Source: Nemertoderma westbladi
Taxonomy: Eukaryota > Xenacoelomorpha > Nemertodermatida > Nemertodermatidae
NCBI GenBank assembly: GCA_032718475.1
Contig: JAUCBJ010007527.1
Coordinates: 1 to 64,000 of the forward strand
Reading direction: 5' to 3'
Length of the DNA: 64,000 nt
The position numbers and the translations under genes were made by a program. The notes beneath the pieces are model-generated. The model was not told the origin of the DNA, did no database searches, and saw only the letters and a list, made by a program, of their open reading frames with translations. Each line of letters begins with the position of its first letter. The stretch's first letter is position 1. Shown here one piece after another: positions 1-11,777 of this stretch.

Positions 1-2539
1 TGGATTTACTTACCTGGTCTTTAGGCGTTTTATTGACATAATAAGATCTTTCAATGTCTTTCCCGCTGTCCTCTCCTTGAGAGGTTTGGCTTTCGCCGTC
101 GTCTGTATAACACATTGGTGTTACCCTTCTCCTAGAAACGGGTTTCTCACTTACCTTGTTTTCCAATGTCTTCTCTCTGGACTGCCTTAGGAGCTGTAAT
201 TTCACTTCTCTATCTAAGAATGACATGAGATCAGTCATGGTAGGGTCTCGTCGTTGTTGTTCCATCATATATAACACTTTCTTATCCCAGCGTGTACCTA
301 CTCCACCCTTCGGTAAAGTAGAAGCCACTGCTCTAATAACCATAGCACTCTGATACTCATGAGACTTACCTAGCCAATCTAATTGTCTGCAGATCTCCTG
401 AATTTCATCGGAAAACTCTATAATCCCGTTGCTAATAAACTTTCGGGGCGCTACCAACTTTGCATACAAATACCCAGCTATGTTATTCCTATTACCATAC
501 CTGATGTTTAGTGTATCCCAAACTTGTCTTAATCCGTCTGGATGTCCAATAAACTTTAACGCCATTAACTTGGGAGATCCTTCCAAGCACTCGATGAGGA
601 ATCTAAGTTTCTCTCCATTAGATAGTACAGAGTTCTGTATGTTATCTTTGTAATATTCATTAAAAGGTAACCATTTCATCTCATCTCCATTGAACTTGAC
701 GATCTCTCCCACCTTCACCGCTTGCTGGGCTTCGGTTCTAGCCATTTGACGCGTAAAACTTTCTTGAGCCATCGTATTATTGAATAGAGAATTATCGGTA
801 TATAAGTTTCTCGGATTATTATCAAGTCTAGATGAGATATCATTATCAACAGGTTTATAATTACCCTTAATAGGGTTTACTATAGGAGTTTCTACTTCGC
901 TAGCAGTATAGATGCGTGTAGGCTCCACACCTTGCGCATGGGATACTTCAGACCTAACGGGTTGACACATTGTTACAGGGGGTGGTGATATACCCTTTTG
1001 TAAATTTACTAATTTATCGCATTCTAGCGCGATACTTTGCTGCACTTCTTGCAACTCTAGCCTACTTTCCCTTACTGTGCCCTTGAATTGCTGAACCGTC
1101 TCCTGCATCTGCCCGAGCAGGAGATCCATCCCCCGCCGTCTCTCGTCCACCCATTCGACCGCCGAAGCGGGAGTCGCCAACGTTGTAGCGGGCGGACGAG
1201 GGACAACGGGCGACAAATTAGGAATATTTCGCTCGGGGTCCAGGACCCGAACTGTCTCCTGGGCAGTCCTACTGGGCACAGGTAGCTTAGTACTGTGCAG
1301 AGGGAATTTAGAGGTAACTTCAGGGAGTACAGGTGTGTCTATCACCGAAGGGGTGATTTCAAAAACAGGCCTAATTATTTCAGGCTCATCTACTATAGTA
1401 GGGAGTCTTTCTATTTTAATTATTTGGTCTGTGGGTTCTGTACTACCTAAGTTGGTGTTATTTAGTTGCCTTCTAACAGCTGGAGGCAAATCAGGTAATT
1501 TCTGACGGTGGAATGTTCTTTTACGTCTGCTTAGACGAGATCTATTTCCTTTGCCTTCAGTATCGGTGGTATCGCCTTCCTCAGATGATGTATAACCTTG
1601 TCTTTTGGGAGTAGATCGATTCATCATCTGCATATTACTAGCTGTTAACTGTTTATTAAAGTTGTCTTGTCTCTCTTGAAGATTTTCCAACTCTAGTTGG
1701 GTTGTCTCTTCAGATGCCCTCCGTTCTGCTTCTGCCACTGCTATTTTTCTTTCTGCTTCGGCCGCAGCTGCCGCTTTTGCCTCTGCCGCTGCCGCTTTTG
1801 CCTCTGCCGCTGCCTCTGCCGCTTTTCTATCCGCTTCTGCCGCTGCCACTGCCGCTGCTGCTGTCTTTCTATCTTCTATACGTTTTTTCTTTACTTGTTC
1901 TTCTTGAACCTTAGCGATGCGGAGTTGTTCATCAAATTTAGCTTGGTTCGCAGCTAACATTTCCGCATCGATTGCGTCCAGCACAAGCTTGGTTCCTTCA
2001 CTATTAGGGCTAAGCCCCTCCAGCCTTCTCCTCAACTCTTCATCTCCCACAAAGCGTTGATAGTCTGACAGATAGATGTCAATGGCATCTCTCTTTCGCG
2101 GCTTCTCTGCTGTCACTTCGCTTTCTTCTTGAGAAGAAGTGGCGTCGGTTGATTCTTCATAGGTTGGCCGCTCATCATAAACCTTATCCGCCATCTTCGC
2201 TCCGCGTTCGGGCGTCCGCTCAACAGTATCCGAACTACTGGAGCTGTCGGACCGCTGAGAAATGAGTTCTTGGCTCGCGGGTTGTTGCTGTTCCGCTGCT
2301 TCTTGGTCTCGCTTGACCTGAGCTCGAGTGCCTATGATAGACCTACGATGTTGGACCAGCCTCGGTTCTGTTATTACTACTGTAGGGATGACCTTGCTTA
2401 CAGTAGGAGGGGACTTGGACTTTGGTCTCAGACGCTCTATACTCTTAGCTGAGTCCCAGATCTTTTTAAGACCCTGTCTAACACTCATTCTAGCACTTTC
2501 TAAGAGGCTATCTGACAATGTTTGTTTTGTGTCAGACAT
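1..2539 (-). CDS. BEL/Pao-type Gag polyprotein, partial (runs off the left edge)
   Basis: Reading the minus strand from an ATG at 2539 gives one open frame of 846 codons with no stop before position 1. The first residues are M-S-D, as in the Gag-Pol ORF of the giant element at 42.9-49.8 kb. Order seen: acidic Ser-rich N-terminus; an Ala/Glu/Lys coiled coil at about residues 210-275 (codons around 1730-1900); a basic linker; Pro-rich spacers; then from about residue 610 (around 700) a segment opening with V-K-F-N-G and carrying the L-x-G-x-P-x-x-L-A-type core of the BEL Gag domain (DUF1759-like). This is the capsid precursor of a BEL/Pao retrotransposon. Zinc knuckles and pol, if present, lie outside the window. 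It is probably a relative of the giant element, given the same start and coiled-coil layout, but sequence identity is low. The frame is intact, so the copy may be young. Confidence 0.8.
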   Translation of the reverse strand, partial: MSDTKQTLSDSLLESARMSVRQGLKKIWDSAKSIERLRPKSKSPPTVSKVIPTVVITEPRLVQHRRSIIGTRAQVKRDQEAAEQQQPASQELISQRSDSSSSSDTVERTPERGAKMADKVYDERPTYEESTDATSSQEESEVTAEKPRKRDAIDIYLSDYQRFVGDEELRRRLEGLSPNSEGTKLVLDAIDAEMLAANQAKFDEQLRIAKVQEEQVKKKRIEDRKTAAAAVAAAEADRKAAEAAAEAKAAAAEAKAAAAAEAERKIAVAEAERRASEETTQLELENLQERQDNFNKQLTASNMQMMNRSTPKRQGYTSSEEGDTTDTEGKGNRSRLSRRKRTFHRQKLPDLPPAVRRQLNNTNLGSTEPTDQIIKIERLPTIVDEPEIIRPVFEITPSVIDTPVLPEVTSKFPLHSTKLPVPSRTAQETVRVLDPERNIPNLSPVVPRPPATTLATPASAVEWVDERRRGMDLLLGQMQETVQQFKGTVRESRLELQEVQQSIALECDKLVNLQKGISPPPVTMCQPVRSEVSHAQGVEPTRIYTASEVETPIVNPIKGNYKPVDNDISSRLDNNPRNLYTDNSLFNNTMAQESFTRQMARTEAQQAVKVGEIVKFNGDEMKWLPFNEYYKDNIQNSVLSNGEKLRFLIECLEGSPKLMALKFIGHPDGLRQVWDTLNIRYGNRNNIAGYLYAKLVAPRKFISNGIIEFSDEIQEICRQLDWLGKSHEYQSAMVIRAVASTLPKGGVGTRWDKKVLYMMEQQRRDPTMTDLMSFLDREVKLQLLRQSREKTLENKVSEKPVSRRRVTPMCYTDDGESQTSQGEDSGKDIERSYYVNKTPKDQVSKS

Positions 2540-2674
2540 GTTTGATTGTACAGTTGAATGCCTACTGCTATATTACAGTCTAAGCAAGTCTAGTAATTCA
2601 GCATTAACTGCTAGCCTAGTAATTAATTACCGATACAGCTACTCAGTGTAGCGTGATATATATATAATATTAGG

Positions 2675-2921
2675 ATACCGGTATGCTTATAGTATATATA
2701 ACTATATAAGTATTATTGCAGACTAGGTTTATCACAGAATACCGGTATAATTTTAGCACAAATATATATAAATATATAATAGGCCTATCGTGGAATACCG
2801 GTATACAGCTTACAGTTTGTAGTATATATAATTCTGGACTAGAATTAATTACAAGTACCGGTATAATTTCAGCCTAAATTTATAGAAATAAAGATAATAG
2901 GCCTATCGTAAATACCGGTAT
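2675..2921. repeat. five-copy palindrome array (ATACCGGTAT) upstream of the gag start
   Basis: The 10-bp palindrome ATACCGGTAT occurs at 2675, 2739, 2795 and 2912, with a one-base variant at 2855. Spacing is 64, 56, 60 and 57 bp. Flanking words (GGCCTATCG, TATATATAA) recur with it, so it looks like a decayed tandem repeat of about 60 bp in the leader of the left-edge element. Function unknown. Confidence 0.7.
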
Positions 2922-5900
2922 ATCAATTATTTTAAATAATTTAATCTCTGAATTTTAGGGTTACTTGGTTACTTTACTTACTTTATTACCGTTATTTGAG
3001 CAGTAGTCCAACTGATATTGAGACCTAATGGTTGTATGGTAGGCCTACTATTTATAAATCGTTAAATTTGATTTATAATATATATATACCCGTTTTAATG
3101 GGTTTTGTCAATGTTTGAAATAAATGTTATTATTTCTGGGGAGTAATCACTACACAAAGCGGTGCGCTTTCAGTGAAGTGTTACTTATAGGACACTAAAA
3201 CAAATAATGCTAATTTACCTAAGTTACTTAATACTACAAATTACGTACAATTCGGGTGAGATTACAATCTCTAAATAAACACAAAATTTACAAAACACAA
3301 ATACGAATTTTCAGGGTAATTTTATAAGAAGTCTACAAACCAGCCTAACAAAGGGTTAGAATTCTGGTTATTACAACGGACAGGGTACTGCGGTATTTGA
3401 AAATAATACGTAGTAGTAAATACTGCGTTGTCCAGATAGGAAAATACCACCGCCTGACGACCTATAGCCGTATCGCTATAGGTTCTACGTTATGTATCAC
3501 GGAGTGTTCCTACCTAGAAGTTAATAGAGCTAATCGAACGTGCCTATCAACCACTTTACAACACAAATATAATGCCTACACTAATTACTTTCGGAAAGCA
3601 CTGTACACTAAACCCTAAATTAGGTACGAGTACTTGTACAACATATAATCAGTAGTTAAATATACTTGAACAGCTAAAAGAACCACGGCATCTGCTGGAG
3701 TGACCGGTACACAAAATCACCAGTCTTTACCTACGCCAAGCAGCCCGTGTAGTACCGGGGTTAATTTAACTATAGCGGTATGTATAACAAACACAATTAT
3801 TGTAGGAACAAACTTGGGGAATGAATGTTGCGAATAATCGCATAAACTCTGAATAATAAATATTACGCTACGCGTACAAACCACTCAAACAAAATGCAGA
3901 CCAAATACTGACAGACTACTATCCAGCCTAAATAAACTACAGGACATGCAGACTCCGAAATGATTAGGTAGTATGCGTTCTAACCCAGTAGTACGACTTA
4001 TTCTTTAGTTGGGGGTTTACCTTACAGCATTGGCTGCCCCCACTTCCTAACCGTTCTTTATCGGACAGAGGCTCTACACACACTACAATCCGTTCAGACC
4101 TAATAACAGCCAGACAACTATCCAGCCTACAAATTATCTAAATAAATATTATACGCTACCCGTACAGACTTACACAAACAAAGTACAGACTAAACGATGG
4201 CAGACTACTCTCAAGCCTAAATAAACTACAGGACATGCAGACTCCGAAATGATTAGGTAGTATGCGTTCTAACCCAGTAGTACGACTTATTCTTTAGTTG
4301 GGGGTTTACCTTACAGCGATGGCTGCCCCTACTTCCTAACCGTTCTTTATCGGACATACACTCTACATGCACTGTAATCCGTTCAGACCTAATCAACAGT
4401 TAGCCAACAGTCAAGCCTACAAATTATCTGTACAATCTGAGCAGGGTTACACGCCTTCTGCTCAATATCAACCTACTAGTAAATAAAACTGGCAGAAATA
4501 AGTAAACTATACAAAAGAATGAGGGGTGATCAATCCCTATTCCCCTGGCAGCCTACAGTATACAATAGATCACAATCGAATAATACTGCTGTACCTGTAC
4601 TGTTGTAGGTACCGGTCCGGATGATCAGGCAGTCAGGCCTACTGGTTACCGGTCAACCGGTACTTTCGACTAGATTGCTTACACCGCAATCCAGAAGCTA
4701 TATCCGTTATTGTTCTTACCAGAACAATATTAAACTGTATTTAATGCCTACACTGCAATACAGACTAAATATCCGTTATTGTTCGCGCTTTCAGACCTTC
4801 GGCAGTTTAACCCGCCAAATTAGGATGTCTTCTAGATAATAAATCGCTTTAGCCTCTAACAAGTATTTGATTCACTACACTAGTTGAAACCAATCTGTGC
4901 GCGATCATTCACCCGTTGGATATACCCGGGAGATTGATTTCGACAGCTTAATCGTATTGCTATGTAAGCCTAATGTATTATTCGACTGACAGTATTATAT
5001 AATCTCTGACAATATTATTCACCTTCGGGAAATATTAACAGTTCCTTTAGGACGTGGCGCTCTATCTGTATAAACAGAGTTATGACTTAAACTACTCACA
5101 ACGATATGGCTTAGTTACAATTCACATATATGGCGCATTCTTTAGGAAATGCTTCGTTATCAGTCTCACTCATACACAATGCTGCACAATACTGCACACT
5201 AATCTGCCGATCTTTACTGATTTTAGTCACATATAAAAGGAACACAGACCGACTCATGTAGGGTCTATCAAATAACATTAGATTCACTTCAAACCACTTT
5301 AACATAAGTCACAATTGTTATATGTAACCTTTCTCTCTTACCTTCGGTATATCAAGAATATTGGGTTTCGGGGTTATTTCTCGTTATTCCAAATATAATA
5401 ATTCATCAACAAATATAATGAATAACCGACAGCAAAGCAGTAATGTTAAGTTAAGTTGCACAGTATGGGCCAGTTAACCAGTGTTAACCAGTGCAGATAA
5501 CATTGAGTTACCCAGATAACGGATATATGTCCTTATAATTAAGCCTACTAGTGTAAGGATAAAGCAGAAAGCACAAAAATACTCCAAAGCCGTTCTTCCT
5601 GGCTTAGAATAACCAACACTGAACACTGATAAGAATAACTATAAGAATACCAGCTACCCTTATTCTACAAAGATCTCACCCACCACAGAGAATGAGCATA
5701 CAGATAGGAAATTCAGTTCAGTAGATCTGTGATAGGTCAAAATCAAAACCAACTCAAATCCTATTGGCAGATACAGAAAGCAGGGCTATGGGGCAACCTT
5801 CCCAAGCTGGTTGGACGATCGAACATAGCCCAGATCCCTTCGTACAGCAAATCAGCCAATCAGCCGGTAGCTTGCACTATTCGAGCTAGAGATCCCTTTT

Positions 5901-6060
5901 TGAGTATTCCAGCGCCTTGGGGGGAACTGGTTAGCAAAGCAAACGAATCAGTTATCCCACAAAAGCTTTTACAGGAAATGAATAGATGTTACAAACGTGT
6001 TACAGACATGACGCAAATACCACATCGGTGATAAATATATATACACTGTATATATAAAAT
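2922..6060 (-). other. probable leader and/or LTR of the left-edge BEL element; no gene seen
   Basis: No convincing coding sequence on either strand; short open stretches near 3397-3618, 4621-4839 and 5729-6031 lack family features. The location upstream of an intact minus-strand gag, the many short repeats and the resemblance in composition to the 1.9-kb LTR of the giant element suggest 5' LTR plus leader. The second LTR lies outside the window, so borders cannot be fixed. Confidence 0.4.
3852..4429. repeat. tandem duplication, about 289-bp unit, two copies
   Basis: The stretch beginning near 3852 repeats from near 4141. The block starting CCTAAATAAACTACAGG at 3927 and 4216 gives a period of 289 bp. 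The central 150 bp are almost identical and the ends diverged. It lies inside the putative LTR/leader of the left-edge element. Confidence 0.85.
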
Positions 6061-8601
6061 ATTAAATTACCAATTTAGCGAAAGAAGCAGATTACCTTGG
6101 CAAGTGTCACGTTATTCTAACCAAAACAATAAACGAAAGTCAATAGAGCAGGTTTACATTACAGTTTTATTTTTGAGATAAACCAGCTGTTATTCGCGTT
6201 GACGTAAGTACCGGTACTTAGAAAGAAAACATTTGGAATAGTTAAAAGAATGATTATATTCTGGTTATACACAGTACTACTGGTATTAAATATAACATTA
6301 GCTGTATAATAATATAACATCACCCAAAGCTATAATAATAATAATAATAATAATGCATTCGCGCTCAGTCTTCAGTAGTAACAAAACATTTAATACTCTT
6401 GGGTTGCTTGGCGCGGCAGTGGTGTGGTGTGGGTTGCCAGGGTAATATGTTTTAGAATAACGAAAAAAAATGAAGAGAGCTGCTGAGCTGAAGATTTAAG
6501 AAGACGGTTGAACCGAGCCCGAATTTCACGTCAGGCAAACGAGACTTACCGCTGCGCCGGTACTTCACTTTCCGTTCACTAGTACCCAAGGTATTGTCCG
6601 TGGTAATTTCCTGCACATTTAAGGCCCGGGTTCTTACCTTGAATCAATCCTCGCGCCCACGCGCTCAGGCCCTTCGCGATTTCAGGTACGGCCCGCCCCC
6701 CCCCTACTCCACTCTGCTCGCTTCCTCTCCACTCCGATTTTCGCGTTTTTAGAATATTCGGTGACGGTTCCATTTAAACACTATTCTGTGAACACTGTAG
6801 ATATTTTCTTACTATATTTTAATATTTTACATTTATTTATCAAATAAATTAAATTCACCTTGCTAAATTAAGACGTAAACAATCAATTGCTATTTTCAGT
6901 TAATTAACAGCTTTAATTTCTTTGCATTGCATTTATTATTTTTTGCTGATTATCACATCAGAAATATCTGAAATGCAGGTTAAAGTAACCAATAATAACT
7001 AACGCACATAGGCCTCGCCTCATTGAGATATGACAACAGCTACAGTTTGCTTGGTAAGCATGTAATACAGTACCATGTCCCATTATATTACATTTCATAA
7101 ATTATTATCATTAGTGCCGTCATTGTCAATTATCATAATTCACAAACAGATATGTATGACTAACACGTTCGTGGGGCCATCGCGCAGGACGTATATTAAA
7201 ATTTTATTGTATGCTTTATGTATTGTAATTAGTATTATATTAGTTAATAATTTACTGTAATATTAAACAATTCTGTGTCTTGCTTTCAGTTGTAGGTAAT
7301 GGTGCTTTTTGCATTAATTTTTGAGTTTACTCCATTGCTGTAATTAGCACTCGGTTTCTTTATAGTAAATAATTAATAATAATTATATGTAAAATATTTA
7401 GTTTTTCATGTTATTTTTTACCCGTTGGTAAACGGCCCTTTTTATTACTCAGCCCACAGCCCTGATAACCTTAATCCGGCCCTGTAGTAACAGCTGAACA
7501 GATGTAGCCTCGGGATCGGTACCACGCACGCACTAGGAACCTACCCAACGTTAGACCGAAACCGAACTGGCTACGAGTTGTCAGTTGGATTACTGCCTAC
7601 CAGTCCAACATTGTTGATGTTTTCAGTTGTTGGTTGTTCGATTTTTTCTTTGTAGGATATCTTAAGATCTTCACACTTACAAGTAACCTCAGATTCTTGC
7701 CATGGGCGGGCTTCTATTATATTATGTTACATTGAATCGGTAGACTGGTTTCTTCATCTATTGACTGAAGTACTTCAAAGCGGTGTATAATAATTATCTA
7801 TTAGTTGCCTATAATATCTGTCTATAGATCTCTAAAATAATTATTATAATTCGATATAATGACACACTTGCATTCTAAATGATAAATCATTTACAATTGT
7901 AATGGTAACAAGAAACAGTTGTTGTCGGCATGTTGTTGGTAAGTAGTTTTTATTTGCATATACAATATACATACAGTAGGCCTACAGTTATTTCTTTCAG
8001 AACACTGACACGGGTCTGCTGTATTTTGTGGGTATCTTTTACATTTGTTTACAGGTAATTATCGCCGAATTTGCATAAAGTAATATTACAAGGAAATAAA
8101 ATTGTGTAAAAATATCCTTCTGACCGTGACCCCAAGATGTATATTTGCTGATCAATAGTTGGAGTTCTAGGCGAATTATATATACATTTTTTATACATAT
8201 ATATACATATACGTTATAGGGATATAAAGCTTACTTTATTTTTATGTAGGCCTAATAAATAATTTTATTCCTATATATTAACTTATTGTGTTGAGTATCT
8301 GTACATACATGTAATCCCATTTCGCATACAAGCCAAGATTTCTTGCAGCAATAAAATTATATCTAAAATTGATTCTTAAAGATATTTTCTCAAAGATAAT
8401 TTCACAAGTATGTTAAATTCCTGTCAGTGTATGTGACTCTAAATATTCTTTCACAAATAATATGAGAATGAGTAATTGATTGAAATGAATCAGATATGGT
8501 ATATTTCAAAATTTGATATTTTCCCCAAATTCGTCTTCCCCATCTTAATATTATATTCATTTTAAAATTATATTTTGATTACAAATAAAGTTTCTGTGAA
8601 A
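6061..8601. other. intergenic, AT-rich; 5' flank of the Ly6-like gene
   Basis: No supported gene. It holds an AAT microsatellite near 6331-6355, a poly(C) run near 6698, a GC-richer island around 6480-6770, and the partial duplication described at 7044-7192. The promoter and any untranslated first exon of the gene beginning at 8602 may lie here, but no core promoter element was convincing. Confidence 0.5.
7044..7192 (+). repeat. partial duplicate of the Ly6-gene exon 1 end plus intron start
   Basis: Positions 7044-7102 match 8706-8764 almost base for base, including the last codons of exon 1 and its GTAAGC donor. The remainder (about 7105-7192) matches 9045-9125. The downstream copy has about 280 extra bases between these halves. 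It is a copy of an exon-intron junction without the coding part before it, so it is not a usable exon. Confidence 0.8.
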
Positions 8602-8715
8602 ATGTTAAAATTATTGGTATTTACAACATTAGTTGTAGTTGGATACAGTTTGAGGTGTAACCATGCGGTATCAGAAGAATTAATAGTTATCAAAGATGGA
8701 TGCGAAGTTTGCTTG
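8602..8715 (+). CDS. Ly6/uPAR-like (three-finger) secreted protein, exon 1: signal peptide and first cysteines
   Basis: ATG at 8602 opens 38 codons ending at a GTAAGC donor (8716). Residues 1-16 form a signal peptide: basic K3, hydrophobic L/V/F core, ending G-Y-S. Then L-R-C19 begins the mature domain, with C34 and C37 before the splice. The junction is phase 0 and joins in frame to exon 2 at 11778. Ly6/uPAR domains normally open L-x-C-x-x-C; here residue 22 is Ala, so one of the usual ten cysteines is missing. The protein would be secreted. Role unknown; family members act as receptor modulators or adhesion and signalling proteins. The exon pairing is inferred from matching phase and cysteine pattern, not from a transcript. 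Confidence 0.72.
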
Positions 8716-9099
8716 GTAAGCATGTAATACAGTACCATGTCCCATTATATTACATTTCATAAATATTATCATTACATTATTATGGTGAAGGGCAAATATT
8801 ACAAACCAGACAATTTTGGTTATTTTATATACTTAATGGTTCAGTATAATTATACATAGGTCAACGTCCTATCGCAACTCCAACCGAGAAAAGTTAAATA
8901 TTCTAAAATAATTAATATTTTTAATGTTGATAGGTCGAAATTGCCCCAAGTTGGAATTGTCCTAACTTAGCCTATAGGTTACACGAAATTTAATGTTAGC
9001 ATCCAATTTAGTTAAAAAGTATTATTAAATATTTCAAGGGCTAAGTTAGTGCCGTCATTGTCAATTATCATAATTCACAAACAGATATGTATGACTAAC

Positions 9100-9290
9100 A
9101 CGTTCGTGGGGCCATCGCGCAGGACGAGGCTCAGTTATCAGATACAGATTAAAATTGAGCGACTGTATCACAGAATCAGGTTTTGAGAAATTTACCCACA
9201 CCACCAATCAATCAAAGAAAGGGGGACAGTACGTGTTCACACCTTTTAATCTGCAACCCCCCCCCCCCTCCCTTCCCACCCACCAGTACT
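9100..9290 (+). repeat. dispersed repeat family Y, copy 1
   Basis: This stretch resembles the reverse complement of 62236-62405. Both run from a GGGGCC-T/A-TC-start through a GCAG(C/G)ACGA block, an A/T-rich centre with ACCACCAAT, then CTTTTAATCTGCA and a C-run. Shorter pieces of its left end occur at about 7165-7192 and 10858-10900. It is non-coding and possibly a decayed short DNA element. Confidence 0.6.
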
Positions 9291-9605
9291 TTATAACTAC
9301 AGATGCCTTCAATAGGCGAAGCCAGGTATGGTTTATAGGAATATAATCAACGCAGTAGGCAGTACTCGTCTTCATTATTATAAACGTCGTTGTGCTCGTC
9401 CTGTTTTGTATTTAAACATATTTCCTAAACGCAGACTGACGGGCGATCTTTATAACTACTGATGCGTTCAATAGGCGCAGCCAGGTATGGTTAATAGGTA
9501 TATAGTCTACACAGTACTCGTCTTCATTATATGCCTCGTAGCGCTCGTCGCTCGTCCTGTTTTGCATTAAAATATTTTTCCTAAACCAAGACTGACGATC
9601 TTTAT
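9290..9605 (+). repeat. tandem repeat, about 159-bp unit, two copies plus a stub
   Basis: The block opening TTATAACTAC at 9291 recurs at 9450. Both copies carry CAATAGGCG, CCAGGTATGG, ACTCGTCTTCATTAT, GCTCGTCCTGTTTTG and CTAAAC...GACTGACG. A third start appears at about 9600 and breaks off. Confidence 0.75.
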
Positions 9606-10419
9606 ACAGTTATAACTATGCGAAGTTTCGAAACTGTGCGAGTAACTGCTGATACATTATGTGGAGATGTGTGATACAACGCCAACGCATCGTATGCCGA
9701 TGTAGTAATATGGGTATTGAAATAATATTAAATCAATGTACACACTTAAAGCTGCAGCGAAAAAATGTAGATAATTTCCTAGGTTATATATAAAATAATA
9801 ATATTATTTTTAAGAACATTAATTTTACTACTTTGCAAAAATTCAATTAAAAAATAACCAGACGAATATATTGCGGAATAAACTATTTCAGATATAAGCC
9901 TACAACAGTCATTATATCTTCTGTCACCTGAGATAGTAAGTAATACAACATTTATAGTATAGAGTCAATAGGAATTGAAATAGAGGCAGTGTATGGTTGG
10001 AGTTATGTCTGGGTTGCTATAGCAATACTACTGACTGCCTATTACAGTACAATTCCCCTCTGGTAAGGCTACACCAACATCTCCCACCCAGCTAGCAGCT
10101 CTACACCCCCGCAGAGACTATGTTGACCAATAATGGGCAGGATTAAATTTGTACTCAATAATTGTGCCGATTTAATTACGTTTAGATCAATTAAAGACAC
10201 ATTTATTAAAGCAAATCACTTGAACTAATTAAAAACTATAATAGAATGGTGTATGGGGATTACATCTGTATAATTTTTAAGTATAATTATTTAAATCTTA
10301 TACTGTAAAATAATTACTTTCCGTTAACAGGCGGGTTGAAAATGCAGTTTTTACCGTAATCAAATTAATTAACTAATTAACTGCTATTATCTTAGCTTCT
10401 CGAAGGCCACACGGAAATT

Positions 10420-10610
10420 AAACTTGGAAAATTTCTAAACTTCTGCCAAACAACATGTGTACCAAGTTTGGATAGATTTCATCGAAGATTGGCCGAGTTA
10501 TTAACGTTTAAAATTGAACACTGCAAAAAAAAAAGCGACAGAACGACAGGTTGATTAATGGCACCCCTACGCTAAGGCTCACTCACTTCGTGGCTCGCCC
10601 CACAACAGAA
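10420..10610 (+). repeat. dispersed repeat family X, copy 1
   Basis: Shared words in order: AATTTCTAAACTT, ACATGTGTACCAAGTTTGG, ATTTCATC, GAGTTATTA, then CGACAG, TTAATGGCA, GCTAAGGCTC, ACTTCGTGGC and CCCCAC. The same order occurs at 11225-11360, partly at 57484-57600, and its end in reverse at 62131-62170 and in part at 10665-10715. It is non-coding, of MITE- or SINE-like size, and class undecided. Confidence 0.6.
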
Positions 10611-11224
10611 CGACAGAAAAACAGATCGACAGATCAACAGAACATCAGACACACCGATTGAGTTAGTGTTACCTGTATGCTAAGCTCGCTTACTTTCGTC
10701 GCTCGCCCCACAACTAATAACCTTCGTGCTGTTTTATTCCCAATCCTTACACTAGCAGGAACACCAATCCTTACATGATTTCAACGTCCAATCAACGTGT
10801 TGTTCTTTAACCAATCACAGGTGTCAATTAAAGAGGTGTTCTTACAACAATACCGTTACACGTCCGTGGGGCCTTCGCGCAGCACGATACTGAGATATAA
10901 TCCCAGTACTTGTTTGCGGTACTGCTTCGTTAGCTTGCCAACTGTTCTATTTAAGCAATGCTTATAGGACACTTACAGCTTACAGTTTATGATAATCCCC
11001 CCCCCCCCCCCCTCCCTTGCTGCAGTCAGAGGAACTATAGAAGTCTGTCTGTGTGACTGTGAGTATCACTTCTAATTAAGCAATGCACGTCCGGTAGGTC
11101 ACGCTTTTCAGTTTCAGATTAATCTAATGGTTGGTTCTATAATTACAGCAACTTCTACGTTTGTGACAATTCTCCCCCTAGCGGTAGATAGAGGAACTAT
11201 AAACTAAGGAAATAAACTAAGGAA

Positions 11225-11360
11225 CTGTAGAATTTCTAAACTTTTCGTAGTCTACATGTGTACCAAGTTTGGTTTAATTTCATCAAGGAATGACTGAGTT
11301 ATTAGCGATCAAAAATTGGACGACGACGACAGACAACTTGTTAATGGTAGCCCTTTAGTT
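11225..11360 (+). repeat. dispersed repeat family X, copy 2
   Basis: Same ordered words as the copy at 10420-10610 (TTTCTAAACTT, ATGTGTACCAAGTTTGG, ATTTCATC, GAGTTATTA, GACGACGACGACAGAC, TTAATGG), ending before the GCTCACTTCGTGG segment. Confidence 0.6.
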
Positions 11361-11777
11361 AGTTATTGTAGTTCGTTCCTACTGTACAACAATACCTTTA
11401 CAGATAGTATAAAACAACGAGAGACTTTAATATTTAACTTAAGGGAGACTCTAATACATTGATGATTTAAAGTTCTCTCTATATTAAGGGAGACTTTAAT
11501 TCAATGAGTCGAATTAAAATCTCATATAATGGGAGACATAAATTAACTGTATAATTTAAAATATTCTATAAAAGGGAGACATTAATTCTAAATAGATGAT
11601 AAAAATGTTAGGGAATATAAAAACCAAATGTATGCCATAGTTATTAGGCATATTTATGTGAATTGTAATTTATTGACCGCGACGGCACTTAGCCCTTGAA
11701 ATAAATTTAATCATTTAATTCATTATAAATTATACATAACGAATTTAAATAAGAGTAATATTTGATTGTTATTTCAG

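Larger units (their letters stand above)
8716..11777 (+). other. intron of the Ly6-like gene, repeat-filled
   Basis: A 3062-nt intron with donor GTAAGC at 8716 and acceptor TTATTTCAG ending at 11777. It contains dispersed repeat copies (9100-9290, 10420-10610, 10858-10900, 11225-11360), a tandem repeat (9290-9605), and poly(C) runs near 9257 and 10997. No coding sequence was recognised inside it. Confidence 0.65.

Noticed and set aside
1697-1957. Cys/Arg/Phe-rich and Leu/Pro-rich plus-strand ORFs
   Set aside because: They are the complement of the Ala-rich coiled coil of the minus-strand Gag; composition artefact.
3850-4430. CRISPR-like or regulatory repeat array
   Set aside because: Only two 289-bp copies in a eukaryotic LTR/leader; an ordinary tandem duplication.
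6579-6773. Minus-strand 64-codon ORF in the GC island
   Set aside because: Short, no motif, crosses a poly(C) run.
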